A stretch of DNA of 48,383 bases from an uncultured Microbulbifer sp. (lineage in GTDB: Bacteria > Pseudomonadota > Gammaproteobacteria > Pseudomonadales > Cellvibrionaceae), in assembly GCF_947498635.1 (NCBI RefSeq), contig NZ_CANMKV010000033.1, forward strand, positions 1 through 48,383, given 5' to 3'. The stretch's first letter is position 1, and every line of letters starts with the position of its first letter. Shown one piece after another: positions 7,403 through 17,341 of this stretch. Made by a program: the position numbers and the translations under genes. The notes beneath the pieces were generated by a model. That model worked only from the letters and a program-made list of their open reading frames with translations, was not told the origin of the DNA and searched no databases.

Positions 7403-10400
7403 TTAGTCAACAAAAACTCGAGCGTTGCGGAACAGGCGCATCCAGCCGGAGTCCTCTTTCCACTCATCCGGATGCCAGCTGTTGCTGACCGCGCGAGCTA
7501 CGCGCTCGGGATGCGGCATCATGATAGTCACACGGCCATCTTCGGAACACAGGGAGGTAACACCATTGACCGAGCCGTTGGGGTTGGCTGGGTAGGTCTG
7601 GCTTATTTCACCTTGGTTATTGAGGTAGCGCATGGCGATGGTCCCGGAAGCCTCACACTTCTCCAGTGCCTGCTGGTCCGTAAATTCCACCCGGCCTTCG
7701 CCGTGGGCAACCGCTACGGGCATATAAGTGCCGGCCATTCCCTTAAAGAGCACTGAGGGGGAATCCTCAACGCCGACCAGGGCAAAGCGCGCCTCATACT
7801 GTTCCGACAGGTTGCGCACAAAGCGCGGCCAGTGGTCGGCTCCGGGAATCAGCTCTTTGATCACGGAGAACATCTGACAGCCGTTGCACACCCCCAAACC
7901 GAAAGTATCCTTGCGGTTGAAGAAGCCTTCAAACTGATCGCGGGCACGCTCGTTAAACAAAATAGTTTTGGCCCAACCTTCGCCGGCGCCGAGTACGTCA
8001 CCGTAAGAGAAGCCACCACAACCTACCAGGCCCTTGAACTCATCCAAAGCTACACGGCCCGCCAGGATATCGCTCATATGCACGTCCACGGCATTAAAGC
8101 CGGCGCGGTGGAAGGCGTGCGCCATTTCCACCTGGCTGTTGACACCCTGCTCACGCAGTACGGCAACTTTCGGACGAATACCCTTGGCGATATAAGGCGC
8201 GCTGATATCTTCGTTGATATCGAAGGTGAGATTCACCGAAAGGCCCGGGTCTTCCTGGGTAATCGCGGCAAATTCCTGCTCGGCACAGTCGGCGTTATCG
8301 CGCAGAGACTGAATGCGGAAGCTGGTTTCCGACCAGATCTGCTGCAGCTCAGCGCGGGAGCGCTTGAAGATCTCCACACCATTATTGGTGATGCACAGGT
8401 GCTCATTGTTGTTCAGGTAACCGATCTGATGCGCGGGAACCCCAACAGCGGCAAAGCGCTGTACCAGCATCTCCGCTTCACACGCGGGGACCTGTAATAC
8501 GGCACCCAGTTCTTCACTAAACAATGCGGCAATCGGGTCTTCACCCAGCTCGTAGATTTCCACATCAAGACCCAAACGACCGGCAAAGCCCATTTCCGCC
8601 AGGGTCGTAAAGAGGCCGCCATCCGCGCGATCGTGGTAAGCCATGATCAGGTCTTCGTTCAGCGCCTTCTGTACCACCTCGAAGAAGCCTTTTAGCTTCT
8701 TGGCGTCATCCAGGTCCGCGGGCGTATCGCCCAGCTCATTGTAGACCTGCGCCAGGCAGGAGCCGCCTAAACGGTTTTTGCCGGCACCCAGGTCGATCAA
8801 CAATAGTTCGCTCTCACCTTTGTCGGTGCGCAGTTGCGGGGTAACGGTTTTACGGACATCGGTAACCGGGGTAAACGCGGTAATGACCAAAGATAGCGGT
8901 GCGGTAACCGCCTTCTGCTCGCCCTCTTCCTCCCAGGCTGTGCGCATAGACATAGAGTCCTTGCCCACCGGAATGGTGATATTCAGTTCCGGACACAGCT
9001 CCATGCCCACAGCTTCAACGGTGCGATAGAGTTTTTCCTCTTCGCCCGGGTGGCCTGCGGCACACATCCAGTTGGCAGAGAGTTTTATGTCGGAGAGCTG
9101 TTTGACCGGAGTACAGGCAATATTAGTGATCGCCTCACCTACCGCCAAACGACCAGAAGCCGGTGCATCCAACAGTGCCACCGGGGTGCGCTCCCCCATA
9201 GACATGGCTTCACCGGCATAGCTGTCGTAAGCAACGGTGGTCACCGCGCAGTCCGCCACCGGTACCTGCCAGGGGCCGACCATTTGATCACGCGATACCT
9301 GGCCAGTTACGGTGCGGTCGCCAATGGTAATCAGGAAGCTCTTGCTGGCTACCGTAGGCAGGCGCAGCACGCGCTCAGCCGCTTCATTGAGATCGATATC
9401 TGCAGTGGCAAATGCCTTGGTCTCAGCCCGACGCGTCTCTGCCTCGCGGTGCATGCGCGGCGGCTTGCCGAACAATACAGACATGGGCAGATCCACCGGC
9501 TTGGACTCAAACTTGGTGTCATTCAGCAGCAGATGCTTGTCTTCCGTGGCCTCACCGACAACGGCGTAAGGCGCGCGCTCGCGCTCACAAATTTGTTCGA
9601 AGCGTTCCAGGTCTTCCGGCATTACTGCCAGTACATAGCGCTCCTGGGATTCGTTACACCAGATTTCCAGCGGACTCATGCCGGGCTCATCACAGGGTAC
9701 ATTGCGCAACTCGAAATTACCGCCAGTGCCGCCATCCTTCACCAGTTCGGGGAAGGCATTGGACAGGCCACCCGCACCCACATCGTGGATAAAGGCAATG
9801 GGGTTAGTCTCACCCAGCTGCCAACACTGGTCGATCACTTCCTGGCAACGGCGCTCGATTTCGGGATTCTGACGCTGCACCGAGGCAAAATCCAGGTCCT
9901 CAGAGCTGGAACCGCTGGCCATACTGGAGGCGGCACCCCCACCGAGGCCGATCAACATAGCCGGGCCACCCAGTACCACTAGCTTCGCGCCAGGGGAAAA
10001 CTCAGGCTTATCTACATGCTCTTCGCGGATATTGCCGTAACCACCGGCGAGCATAATCGGCTTGTGATAACCACGGCGCTCGCCGTCAAAATTCTCTTCA
10101 AAAGTCCGGAAGTAACCGCAGATATTCGGGCGACCAAACTCATTGTTAAAGGCGGCGCCACCAATGGGGCCCTCGATCATAATATCCAGGGCGGTAACGA
10201 TACGCTCGGGTTTGCCGTAATTGGATTCCCAGGGCTGTTCCCAACCGGGAATTTGCAGGTTGGAAACGGTAAAGCCCGTCAGACCTACTTTCGGCTTGGA
10301 GCCTCGGCCCACCGCGCCTTCATCGCGAATCTCACCACCGGCACCGGTACCCGCACCAGAGAACGGTGCAATTGCGGTGGGGTGGTTGTGCGTTTCGACT

Positions 10401-11269
10401 TTCATCAGCAAATGAATCGCTTCACTGCTGAAGCCGTATTCTTTGCTATCCGGATCCGGATAAAAGCGCCCAGCCACATTGCCCACCACAACGGCGGCAT
10501 TGTCCGCATAGGCAGACAGGACATTGTCGCCGCCTTTCTGGTAGGTGTTCTTAATCATGCCAAACAGGGAGTGCGGCATTTCTTCGCCGTCGATGGTCCA
10601 GGTGGCATTAAAGATTTTGTGGCGGCAGTGCTCGGAGTTCGCCTGGGCGAACATCATCAACTCTACATCGGTAGGATTGCGCTCCAACTCCTGAAAGCTG
10701 GTGAGTAGGTAATCGACCTCATCTTCAGCCAGGGCCAGCCCCAAAGTTACATTGGCCTCTTCCAGCGCTTCGCGGCCGCCTTCGAGAATGTCCACGCCGC
10801 GCAGTGGGCGCGGAGCCTCCTCTACAAACAACTGCTCCGCCTGTTCGAGATCGCTAAATACCATCTCAACCATGCGGTCGTGCAACAGCGAAGCCAATGC
10901 CTGGCGCTCAGCTTCATCGAACACCACACCGCTGAGGTAGTAAGCGACACCGCGCTCCAGGCGGTGGATCTGGGTGAGCCCCGCATTGTGGGCAATATCG
11001 GTGGCCTTGGAGGACCAAGGGGAGATAGTGCCCGGACGCGGTACCACCAGGATCAGCTCACCTTTCGGCGCGTGCTTCTCTTCAGTAGGACCGTACTGGA
11101 GCAATCGCTCGAGCAGTGCCATCTCCTTGTTATCCAGTGCGTCGCTATCTGCAAAGTGTACGAACTCGGCGTAGAGATCGTCGATGGTCGGTTGCAGCGC
11201 GCGCAATTGGTTGAGCAGTTTCTTATGGCGGAATTTCGACAGTGCGGGAGCACCACGCAGAACTAGCAT
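7403..11269 (-). CDS. purL: Phosphoribosylformylglycinamidine synthase
   Basis: The single-chain, large-type FGAM synthase of about 1288 residues. It converts FGAR, glutamine and ATP to FGAM in the fourth step of purine synthesis in the cytoplasm. An N-terminal PurS-like domain is followed by two AIRS-type synthase halves, with [12 protein letters not shown] near residue 210 and the glycine-rich [14 protein letters not shown] site. The C-terminal glutaminase carries the nucleophile in GVCNGCQM and the His/Glu of MMPHPERV. The start [13 protein letters not shown] at 11269 aligns with E. coli PurL; the ORF's 38 extra residues upstream do not resemble the family. It is transcribed alone and ended by the hairpin at 7365-7395. 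I saw no PurR-type operator. Confidence 0.97.
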   Translation of the reverse strand: MLVLRGAPALSKFRHKKLLNQLRALQPTIDDLYAEFVHFADSDALDNKEMALLERLLQYGPTEEKHAPKGELILVVPRPGTISPWSSKATDIAHNAGLTQIHRLERGVAYYLSGVVFDEAERQALASLLHDRMVEMVFSDLEQAEQLFVEEAPRPLRGVDILEGGREALEEANVTLGLALAEDEVDYLLTSFQELERNPTDVELMMFAQANSEHCRHKIFNATWTIDGEEMPHSLFGMIKNTYQKGGDNVLSAYADNAAVVVGNVAGRFYPDPDSKEYGFSSEAIHLLMKVETHNHPTAIAPFSGAGTGAGGEIRDEGAVGRGSKPKVGLTGFTVSNLQIPGWEQPWESNYGKPERIVTALDIMIEGPIGGAAFNNEFGRPNICGYFRTFEENFDGERRGYHKPIMLAGGYGNIREEHVDKPEFSPGAKLVVLGGPAMLIGLGGGAASSMASGSSSEDLDFASVQRQNPEIERRCQEVIDQCWQLGETNPIAFIHDVGAGGLSNAFPELVKDGGTGGNFELRNVPCDEPGMSPLEIWCNESQERYVLAVMPEDLERFEQICERERAPYAVVGEATEDKHLLLNDTKFESKPVDLPMSVLFGKPPRMHREAETRRAETKAFATADIDLNEAAERVLRLPTVASKSFLITIGDRTVTGQVSRDQMVGPWQVPVADCAVTTVAYDSYAGEAMSMGERTPVALLDAPASGRLAVGEAITNIACTPVKQLSDIKLSANWMCAAGHPGEEEKLYRTVEAVGMELCPELNITIPVGKDSMSMRTAWEEEGEQKAVTAPLSLVITAFTPVTDVRKTVTPQLRTDKGESELLLIDLGAGKNRLGGSCLAQVYNELGDTPADLDDAKKLKGFFEVVQKALNEDLIMAYHDRADGGLFTTLAEMGFAGRLGLDVEIYELGEDPIAALFSEELGAVLQVPACEAEMLVQRFAAVGVPAHQIGYLNNNEHLCITNNGVEIFKRSRAELQQIWSETSFRIQSLRDNADCAEQEFAAITQEDPGLSVNLTFDINEDISAPYIAKGIRPKVAVLREQGVNSQVEMAHAFHRAGFNAVDVHMSDILAGRVALDEFKGLVGCGGFSYGDVLGAGEGWAKTILFNERARDQFEGFFNRKDTFGLGVCNGCQMFSVIKELIPGADHWPRFVRNLSEQYEARFALVGVEDSPSVLFKGMAGTYMPVAVAHGEGRVEFTDQQALEKCEASGTIAMRYLNNQGEISQTYPANPNGSVNGVTSLCSEDGRVTIMMPHPERVARAVSNSWHPDEWKEDSGWMRLFRNARVFVD

Positions 11270-11680
11270 TGCGGGAGGTTGCCTCTTATCTGAATGAGAA
11301 AAAATGCGCGAAAGAAGAATCGCACAAGGCCCCGGAAATTTGAGAGGCGCAATTGTACCCGAAGCATTGCAACACCAACACACCCGCCCTGCACTTCAGT
11401 ACACATGAACCAATTACCAATCAAAATGTTCAAAAGGCGAACAAATTTGATAGTAAATACACGGTTATCGCTAGACGCCGAATAGCTCCTACAAAAGTCC
11501 CAACTTTTTTTCAAGCGCACAGGTCACAGTGACCAAAAGCCAAATTGGGCAGATTGTCATCAAATAAGGTAAAATTGGCGGACTGTGCCAGCACTGGCCA
11601 GGAAGCCCTGGTGGCAATAGCCCACCAGGCCTTAGGCATAACAGCGATATAAACAACGGACAAGCTACAGGGGACAGCCT
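11270..11680. other. Divergent promoter region of purL and mltF
   Basis: These 411 bp hold the promoters of two divergent genes. A hairpin with an eight-bp stem (CCTGGTGG and its complement) lies at 11607-11629 in the mltF leader. I recognise no coding sequence or named operator. Confidence 0.5.
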
Positions 11681-13156
11681 ATGATGATGAGAAGCCGAGT
11701 GCTGCGCTATGTCCGCCGCGTGTGCAAAGGGCTCGCCCTAACCTGCTGCGCTTCCCTGCTAGTCGCCAGTAAAGCGCCGAGTACCCTTGAGCGTATCAAA
11801 GCCTCCGGCGAGCTGGTTGTCCTCTCGCAAAACGGCCCCACCACTTATTACGAAGATGCCTCCGGCAACCCCACCGGTTTTGAGTACGGCATGCTGCACG
11901 CCTTTGCCGAAGAGCTCGGGGTTAAACTGGTTATCCGTGATGTGCACAGCCTGGACGATATGTTCGAGCGGCTACGCGACCCCGACGAGGGTGCCCACTT
12001 CGCCGCCGCCGGCCTCACTGTCACCCCCGAACGCCGTGAACAGGTGCGCTTTTCTCCCTCTTATTTCGAGGTCCGCCAACAAATTATCTACCGCGTAGGC
12101 GAGAAACGCCCGCGCAAAACCAGCGACCTAGAAGGAAAAACCGTCGCGGTGATCGCCGGCAGCGCCCACGCCGAGGAAATGAAAAAATTATCCCGGCGCT
12201 ACCCGGGCTTGCACTGGGAGGAAATCTCCGATGTGGACGCCATGGAGTTAGTGGAGATGGTGCAGCAGGGGCAGTACAGCTATGCGGTGGTAGATTCCAA
12301 CGCCTACGCGGTGCATCGCGGCCTCTACCCGAATACGGCTGTGGCTTTTAATCTCAGCCAGTTCCAACCGGTTTCCTGGGCCTTTCCCAAGAGTGATGAC
12401 GACAGCCTGTACCAGAGTGCACGCCTGTTTATGTTGCGCGCCAATACCAATGGCATGATCGCGCAACTACGTGAAGAATTTTTTGGCCATGTCAGCGACC
12501 TAAATGTGGGCGGTGCCCAAGCATTTGCCAAACGCAGCCGCGAACGCCTGCCGAAGTGGCGTGGTGCAATGCAAAAGGTAGCCGACCAGTACGAACTGGA
12601 TTGGCATCTATTGGCGGCACTCAGCTACCAGGAGTCCTACTGGAATCCTCGTGCGCGCTCACGCACCGGGGTACGCGGCCTTATGATGCTCACTTTAAAT
12701 ACCGCCAGAGACCTGGGAGTAAACCGCCTCAATCCCGAAGAGAGTATCGAGGGAGGCGCTCGCTATATTGTGCAGATTCGCAACAAACTGCCGGAGCGTA
12801 TTCGCGAACCCGATCGGACCTGGATGGCGCTGGCCGCTTATAACGTGGGCTACGGCCACCTGGAAGATGCCCGTGTTCTCACCGAGCGCATGGGCAGCAA
12901 CCCGGACCTGTGGCCCGATGTACGCGATCATCTGCCGTTACTGGCCAAGCGCCAATACTACAAATCCACCAAGCACGGCTACGCGCGCGGCTGGGAGCCA
13001 GTCACTTACGTTCAGAATATCCGCCATTACCAGGCCCTGCTGAGCTGGAGCAGTCGCATCGCAGAACAGCGCTTGGCAGCCAATGATGAAAACGGCGGCG
13101 TTCTCGCGGAAAACAGTGCCGTGGAAGCCGAGGCCAGTGCCGCCCCCGCACTCTAG
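11681..13156 (+). CDS. mltF: Membrane-bound lytic murein transglycosylase F
   Basis: A 491-residue periplasmic enzyme that cleaves peptidoglycan to 1,6-anhydromuramyl products. Its N-terminal region (about 10-30) is a basic and hydrophobic signal. A solute-binding-like (SBP_bac_3) domain spans about residues 43-270, starting ERIKASGELVVLSQNGP. A C-terminal SLT domain spans about 300-450. The catalytic Glu is E318 in ALSYQESYWNP, followed by the GVRGLMMLT segment and the AYNVGYGHLEDA motif. No clear lipobox is visible, so anchoring may be through the uncleaved helix. In E. coli the SBP-like domain allosterically senses muropeptides. The last 35 residues are Ala/Glu-rich and variable. Confidence 0.93.
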   Translation: MMMRSRVLRYVRRVCKGLALTCCASLLVASKAPSTLERIKASGELVVLSQNGPTTYYEDASGNPTGFEYGMLHAFAEELGVKLVIRDVHSLDDMFERLRDPDEGAHFAAAGLTVTPERREQVRFSPSYFEVRQQIIYRVGEKRPRKTSDLEGKTVAVIAGSAHAEEMKKLSRRYPGLHWEEISDVDAMELVEMVQQGQYSYAVVDSNAYAVHRGLYPNTAVAFNLSQFQPVSWAFPKSDDDSLYQSARLFMLRANTNGMIAQLREEFFGHVSDLNVGGAQAFAKRSRERLPKWRGAMQKVADQYELDWHLLAALSYQESYWNPRARSRTGVRGLMMLTLNTARDLGVNRLNPEESIEGGARYIVQIRNKLPERIREPDRTWMALAAYNVGYGHLEDARVLTERMGSNPDLWPDVRDHLPLLAKRQYYKSTKHGYARGWEPVTYVQNIRHYQALLSWSSRIAEQRLAANDENGGVLAENSAVEAEASAAPAL

Positions 13157-13274
13157 GAGTTCCTAAAACTTTCTCCCGACAGAGTATCAAGCGGCTTTCT
13201 TCACGGCTCCAAGAGATTTCGCAAAATTATTCAGTGGTTTCTGTATTCATTCGGTCTACTTTTGAGGCGCTTGA

Positions 13275-13703
13275 GTGGTGGAAGAGAAAACCGCAGTAAA
13301 AGAAATCGAACAATTTATTGATTACCTTGTACAGGCGGGAGTCCACTGCAGAGTGGCCCAGCTGGAGAGTATCTATCATAGGGATATGCAGGCCTTCATA
13401 CTGGATGACTCGGATCAGCTGACGATCGCGGACAAATCGGCATTTATCGATCTGTTTAAAGCGAAGCGTGACTCAGGTGAGTTACCGCTAAATGCCTGGA
13501 AAAAAATTCACCATGTCGAGGTGAAAAACAATAGCGCCCTGGTGATTTTTTCGCGAATAAACAATCTATCAGGCCAGGAAAGAAAGTTAAGGCTGGGTAT
13601 CGATTTAATTCATGAGAATGGGAACTGGCAGGTTATACGGGAAATCATTTTTCTTGATCCAAACTCCACAACTCCTACTCCTACCCCTACTCTGCAAAGT
13701 TAA
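13275..13703 (+). CDS. NTF2-like/SnoaL-fold protein
   Basis: A 142-residue protein with the pattern of a cone-shaped NTF2-like fold: an N-terminal helix pair (IEQFIDYLVQ), then alternating strands ending in GNWQVIREIIFLDP. This fold serves as small-molecule pockets, dimer scaffolds and immunity proteins; no catalytic residues can be assigned. The C-terminus is a Thr-Pro repeat (TTPTPTPTL) encoded by a short CTACTC-like tandem repeat, so tail length may vary between strains. The start is GTG at 13275 with GAGG seven bases upstream. No signal peptide is visible. The gene lies between mltF and the arsenosugar-type cluster, with no clear partner. Confidence 0.6.
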   Translation: MVEEKTAVKEIEQFIDYLVQAGVHCRVAQLESIYHRDMQAFILDDSDQLTIADKSAFIDLFKAKRDSGELPLNAWKKIHHVEVKNNSALVIFSRINNLSGQERKLRLGIDLIHENGNWQVIREIIFLDPNSTTPTPTPTLQS

Positions 13704-13787
13704 TCGTAGAAATCACGCCCTCTCAAAAGCTGTTCGATTTCCGGTTCATGGGCTTAGCCAGGCACTTCAGAGAAGTCCTCCCCCTTT

Positions 13788-14417
13788 TTAAGATACCCTC
13801 CAGGCCGGGGGTAAATACCGCAAATCTTCGGGCTCATCAATATCGGCCAGTACTTCCAGCATCTGGCAGTGCATTGCACACTCCTGCAGGCGTTCCATGG
13901 TCTGCTGTGCCACCACCTCAGTGCTCCAGTCAATATCCTCAAACAATCTGGAATGCATCCGCTTGAGCCCCAACAGGGTATAGCCTCCATCTTTGGCCGG
14001 ATGCATCACCGCATCGGTGTGCGTCAACATTGCGGCCGCCTCACGGATACGCTCCGCGTCGAGCGCCGGGCAATCAGTGCCCAGTAGGAGCAACCCCTGA
14101 CTGACCGCGCAGGTATTCTTTACGGCCTGCCACAAGCGATGACCCAAATCACCCGTGGACTGGTCGTGCAAAGAAACCCCCAGGGGCATAGGCAAACTCT
14201 GCCAAAAGGGATGACGGGAGTCTGGAGCAACGTGCAACTCCACCGGGCCAATATCGGCCCTCACGGATTCTGCCAGCGTATGCTGTAATAACCGCTCTGC
14301 CAAAGATGCCGCACCTCGCTCCCCCAGGGCAGGGATCAGACGGGTTTTCGCGTAGCCCGGCAGCGGTGCCTTGGCCATCACCACCAAGCGCAGAGAGGGA
14401 TTCGAATTATCACTCAT
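13788..14417 (-). CDS. TIGR04282-family arsenosugar-type glycosyltransferase
   Basis: A 209-residue GT-A-fold nucleotidyl/glycosyl transferase, related to CofC. The start VVMAKAPLPGYAKTRL gives the nucleotide-binding KAP..G..KTRL pattern. LLLGTDCPAL is the metal-binding Asp motif, and DAVMHPAKDGGYTLLGL the next conserved block. TIGRFAM groups this family with ArsS-type clusters, where it is proposed to help build arsenosugars. Its ATG overlaps the end of the upstream glycosyltransferase gene by eight bases, so the two are translationally coupled. It is the last gene of the six-gene minus-strand cluster. The donor and acceptor sugars are not known. Confidence 0.85.
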   Translation of the reverse strand: MSDNSNPSLRLVVMAKAPLPGYAKTRLIPALGERGAASLAERLLQHTLAESVRADIGPVELHVAPDSRHPFWQSLPMPLGVSLHDQSTGDLGHRLWQAVKNTCAVSQGLLLLGTDCPALDAERIREAAAMLTHTDAVMHPAKDGGYTLLGLKRMHSRLFEDIDWSTEVVAQQTMERLQECAMHCQMLEVLADIDEPEDLRYLPPAWRVS

Positions 14418-15084
14418 AGCGCTTCGCCAGGGACTCCGCCGGTACCCCGCGCCAGTAATCGAAGCGCAGCCGCCACATTAACAAGATCGTGCGCAATATC
14501 CCGAACCTTTGCCAGCGACGCCCAGAGGTCATGGCTCTCTGCCGCAGACAATGCGGCCGGGTCGTTTTCAATAACTGCCTGCTCAACTCTATATCTTCCA
14601 TCAACGGCTGTGGGGCAAAGCCTCCCACCTCCTTGAATAGCGAGCGCTGCACAAACATCACCTGATCGCCAGTGGCGATTCCGCTAAAGCGGGAGCGCCA
14701 ATTGATCATGGTGGAAATCAAGGGGAACCAAGCACTGTCTCCGCAGATGCGAATATTAAACCGACCCCACTGCGCCCCCCGAACTGAAGCCGAAGCAATC
14801 GCGCTCAGAGCTCCTTTGGGCAGGCGGGTATCCGCATGTAAGAATAACAACCAATTCCCACGGGCAACGGACGCGCCGGCATTCATTTGCAACGCCCGGC
14901 CGCGTCGACTACGAATCACCCGCAGCCCAGCGGTGGTAGCCATCTCTACACTGCCGTCACTACTGCCGCCATCCACCAAGATGGTTTCACAACTGCTAAA
15001 AGCAACCAGGTCTTTTAATTGTGCCACCAGTTCCGGTAGCTGCTCTCGCTCATTTAATATCGGTACAATCACACTATATTGCAC
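14410..15084 (-). CDS. TIGR04283-family arsenosugar-type glycosyltransferase
   Basis: A family 2 glycosyltransferase of about 224 residues. The GT2 hallmarks are SVIVPILNEREQLPELV at the N-terminus, ETILVDGGSSDGS, a LLFLHADTRLPKGAL metal-binding segment and a MEDIELSRQL motif. This subfamily accompanies the TIGR04282 protein and ArsS. I chose the GTG at 15084 because GAGGTGGGG sits just upstream and the GT2 fold starts there; the longer ATG form would add 32 residues overlapping the upstream gene. It lies ten bases after the flavoenzyme gene and overlaps the next gene by eight bases. Confidence 0.88.
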   Translation of the reverse strand: MQYSVIVPILNEREQLPELVAQLKDLVAFSSCETILVDGGSSDGSVEMATTAGLRVIRSRRGRALQMNAGASVARGNWLLFLHADTRLPKGALSAIASASVRGAQWGRFNIRICGDSAWFPLISTMINWRSRFSGIATGDQVMFVQRSLFKEVGGFAPQPLMEDIELSRQLLKTTRPHCLRQRAMTSGRRWQRFGILRTILLMWRLRFDYWRGVPAESLAKRYE

Positions 15085-15094
15085 TATCCCCACC

Positions 15095-16570
15095 TCAGCC
15101 GCGCCGCCAGCGATGGTATTTTTCCAGCCATCTAAGCAACCCTTTCGGTGCATGAGCCCGCTTCCAATTTCCCGCAACAAATTTATTCGCTTCTGCCATG
15201 GTGGGGTAGATATGAATAGTAGACAAAATCTTGTTCAAGCCCATGCCCTGCTTCATGGCAAATACAAATTCGGCAATTAACTCCGCCGCATTTTCACCAA
15301 CAATAGAAACTCCCAGAATTTTATCCCTGCCCGGGACCGTAAGTACTTTGATAAAACCAGTTGCGGCGCCATCGACAATCGCTCGGTCTAGATCATCAAT
15401 ACTATAGCGGGTCAGCTCATAAGCTACGCCTTGCTCAGTGGCCTGGTCCTCACTGAGACCGACACTGGCCACTTGCGGATCGATAAATATTGCGCTTGGT
15501 ACCAAGCGGTAATCCACCGCAAATTTTTTAATACTTCCAAAAAGCCCATTTACAGCGGCGTACCAGGCTTGGTGCGCTGCCATATGGGTAAATTGGTAGG
15601 GGCCCGCAAGGTCCCCAGCAGCGAGAATATGGTGATAGCGAGTGCGCAGATAGCCATCCACTGGTAGTTTACCGTCCTGCACAATACCCAGCGCCTCCAG
15701 ACCAAATCCTCCCGTTCTGGCGCGCCGACCAAGGGCCAGGATAATCTCATCAAATGTCACCTGTATTTCACCCTGGGAATTTCGCAGGATTAACGCGCCC
15801 CCCAGCCCATCTTTATTCCCGTCAAAAGAGATAGCCTCGTGCCCAGTGAGAAGCTGCACCCCCTCTGATTCCAGCGCCCGGGAAACGGCTGCGGAGACTT
15901 CATGATCCTCCAGGGGCAGCAGGCGCTCAGCCCGCTCAATTAAGGTGACCGTGGAACCCAGCCGCGCAAATGCCTGGGCCAGCTCGCAACCAATTGCCCC
16001 CCCCCCAAGCAACAGTAATTGAGAGGGGGCCTTATCCAGTTGCGCGAATCGATCCCAAAGCGTTTCACTAGTCAGATAGTTGACGGTATCCAATCCCGGA
16101 AGAGGTGGTACCGCCGGTTCAGCGCCAGTAGCGAGAATAATGGCACGGGCAGTCAGACGGTGCTCCTCGCTGCCCTCCTGAGTAATACTGACAGTCCAGG
16201 GATCAACAAGTCGCGCACGCCCGCGAACCACCTCCACCCCCAGATCGCTATAGCGCTCAACACTATCGTGAGGTTCTATCTCTTGAATAGACTTACGCAC
16301 ATGTGCCATCACCGCCGGGAAATTAATTTCCGGCTCCGGCACTTGTACACCAAAACGCTCTGCTGTGCGCGCCGAGTGGGCAACTCGTGCACACTGAATT
16401 AGCGCTTTGCTGGGCACACAGCCCGTATTCAGGCAGTCGCCCCCCATATTGCCCGACTCAATCAGTGTCACCTTGGCTTTTACCGCCGCAGAAATATAGG
16501 CGCCAACCAAACCGGCTGCACCAGCACCAATCACAATAATATTGCGGTCAAATTTTCTAGGCTTACCCAT
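15095..16570 (-). CDS. Mercuric-reductase-like FAD disulfide oxidoreductase
   Basis: A 491-residue flavoprotein of the dihydrolipoamide dehydrogenase/mercuric reductase family. The FAD motif is VIGAGAAGLVGAY, the redox disulfide lies in GGDCLNTGCVPSKAL and the NAD(P) motif is LLGGGAIGCELAQ. The C-terminal motif reads HIYPTMAE: Tyr replaces the His that activates lipoamide in true Lpd, as in MerA. The C-terminal Cys pair of MerA is missing, as is an N-terminal metal-binding domain. It is therefore neither a standard Lpd nor a full mercuric reductase; reduction of an arsenical or another thiol substrate is inference from context. It sits nine bases after the TVP38 gene in the arsenosugar-type cluster. 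Confidence 0.88.
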   Translation of the reverse strand: MGKPRKFDRNIIVIGAGAAGLVGAYISAAVKAKVTLIESGNMGGDCLNTGCVPSKALIQCARVAHSARTAERFGVQVPEPEINFPAVMAHVRKSIQEIEPHDSVERYSDLGVEVVRGRARLVDPWTVSITQEGSEEHRLTARAIILATGAEPAVPPLPGLDTVNYLTSETLWDRFAQLDKAPSQLLLLGGGAIGCELAQAFARLGSTVTLIERAERLLPLEDHEVSAAVSRALESEGVQLLTGHEAISFDGNKDGLGGALILRNSQGEIQVTFDEIILALGRRARTGGFGLEALGIVQDGKLPVDGYLRTRYHHILAAGDLAGPYQFTHMAAHQAWYAAVNGLFGSIKKFAVDYRLVPSAIFIDPQVASVGLSEDQATEQGVAYELTRYSIDDLDRAIVDGAATGFIKVLTVPGRDKILGVSIVGENAAELIAEFVFAMKQGMGLNKILSTIHIYPTMAEANKFVAGNWKRAHAPKGLLRWLEKYHRWRRG

Positions 16571-16579
16571 CGCAGTTAA

Positions 16580-17263
16580 TTACCCGGCCGCGCGGCGGCG
16601 CTTCAGCCAATTTATAAAATATTTTGCCAACAGTGGAAATATCCCCAGAAGGGCAAAGGACAACAGCAATTCTGGAGAGGCAATATCTTTCAGGTTTTCT
16701 ATCCGCACCAGTTGCGTACCCGCGTTGACATACACAATCGTTGCCGCCAGCATGCCTATCTGACTAACCCAGTAGAATGTCCAGGTTTTCAGGTGCGTGA
16801 GCCCCATTAAGATATTAATCAAAAAAAACGGGAAAATTGGTACCAGACGCAGAGCGAAGAGGTAAAAGGCACCCTCTCGCTCAACACCATCGTTCACCAC
16901 TTTTAAGCGGGTCGAGAAACGCTCTTGCACATAGTCCCTAAATAAATAGCGGGCCATCAAGAAAGCAATGGTTGCACCAACACTGGATGCAAAGGACACG
17001 ATTAAGGTCCCCCACAACAAACCGAAAATGGCTCCTGCGGCAATAGTGAGAATTGCAGCCCCGGGCAGCGATAGGCCGGTGACCAGAATATAAAAAATAA
17101 AAAACAGCACCCCCAGCAATACGGGGGAAGTCGATTGCCACTGCTGGAATTGCTCGCCACCACCTTTTAATTTATCCAGGCTCAACCACTGATTTAAATC
17201 AAATGCATAAAAAGCAAATACTAAGGCAAGGATAACCAGCAATAGTAGTATTCTCTTCCCCAT
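16580..17263 (-). CDS. TVP38/TMEM64-family membrane protein
   Basis: A 227-residue inner-membrane protein of the DedA-related TVP38/TMEM64 (SNARE-associated) family, thought to act as lipid scramblases or small-solute carriers. It has an N-terminal helix (residues 3-22) and the family core G-A-I-F-G-L-L-W-G with a glycine-rich re-entrant segment. The signature RLVPIFPFFLINILMGLTHL lies near the middle, followed by terminal helices and a basic KRRRAAG tail. The ATG at 17263 has AAGGGA eight bases upstream and gives a normal first helix; an earlier start would add 14 polar residues. These proteins often stand beside mercuric-reductase-like flavoenzymes, as here (nine-base gap). Confidence 0.88.
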   Translation of the reverse strand: MGKRILLLLVILALVFAFYAFDLNQWLSLDKLKGGGEQFQQWQSTSPVLLGVLFFIFYILVTGLSLPGAAILTIAAGAIFGLLWGTLIVSFASSVGATIAFLMARYLFRDYVQERFSTRLKVVNDGVEREGAFYLFALRLVPIFPFFLINILMGLTHLKTWTFYWVSQIGMLAATIVYVNAGTQLVRIENLKDIASPELLLSFALLGIFPLLAKYFINWLKRRRAAG

Positions 17264-17300
17264 AAGGCGCGTCCCTTTCTCTGCCCCAATGACCTTCCTA

Positions 17301-17319
17301 GGCAACCGGTTCGGTTGCC
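17301..17319. other. Hairpin between arsS-like and TVP38 genes
   Basis: A perfect seven-bp stem, GGCAACC/GGTTGCC, with a five-base loop lies in the 78-bp gap, the only sizeable gap in the cluster. There is no T-run, so it may be an internal processing or attenuation site rather than a terminator. Confidence 0.4.
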
Positions 17320-17341
17320 TCCCATCTAGGCTGCTTCTGTG

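Noticed and set aside
7267..7467. 66-codon ORF over the purL end and terminator
   Set aside because: It runs through the terminator hairpin and overlaps the purL C-terminus in another frame; no ribosome site or motif is seen.
9050..9982. 310-codon ORF antisense to purL
   Set aside because: It lies wholly inside purL; no motif is seen.
15095..16570. Second lpd or a true merA
   Set aside because: The catalytic His of Lpd is Tyr, and the N-terminal metal domain and C-terminal Cys pair of MerA are missing.
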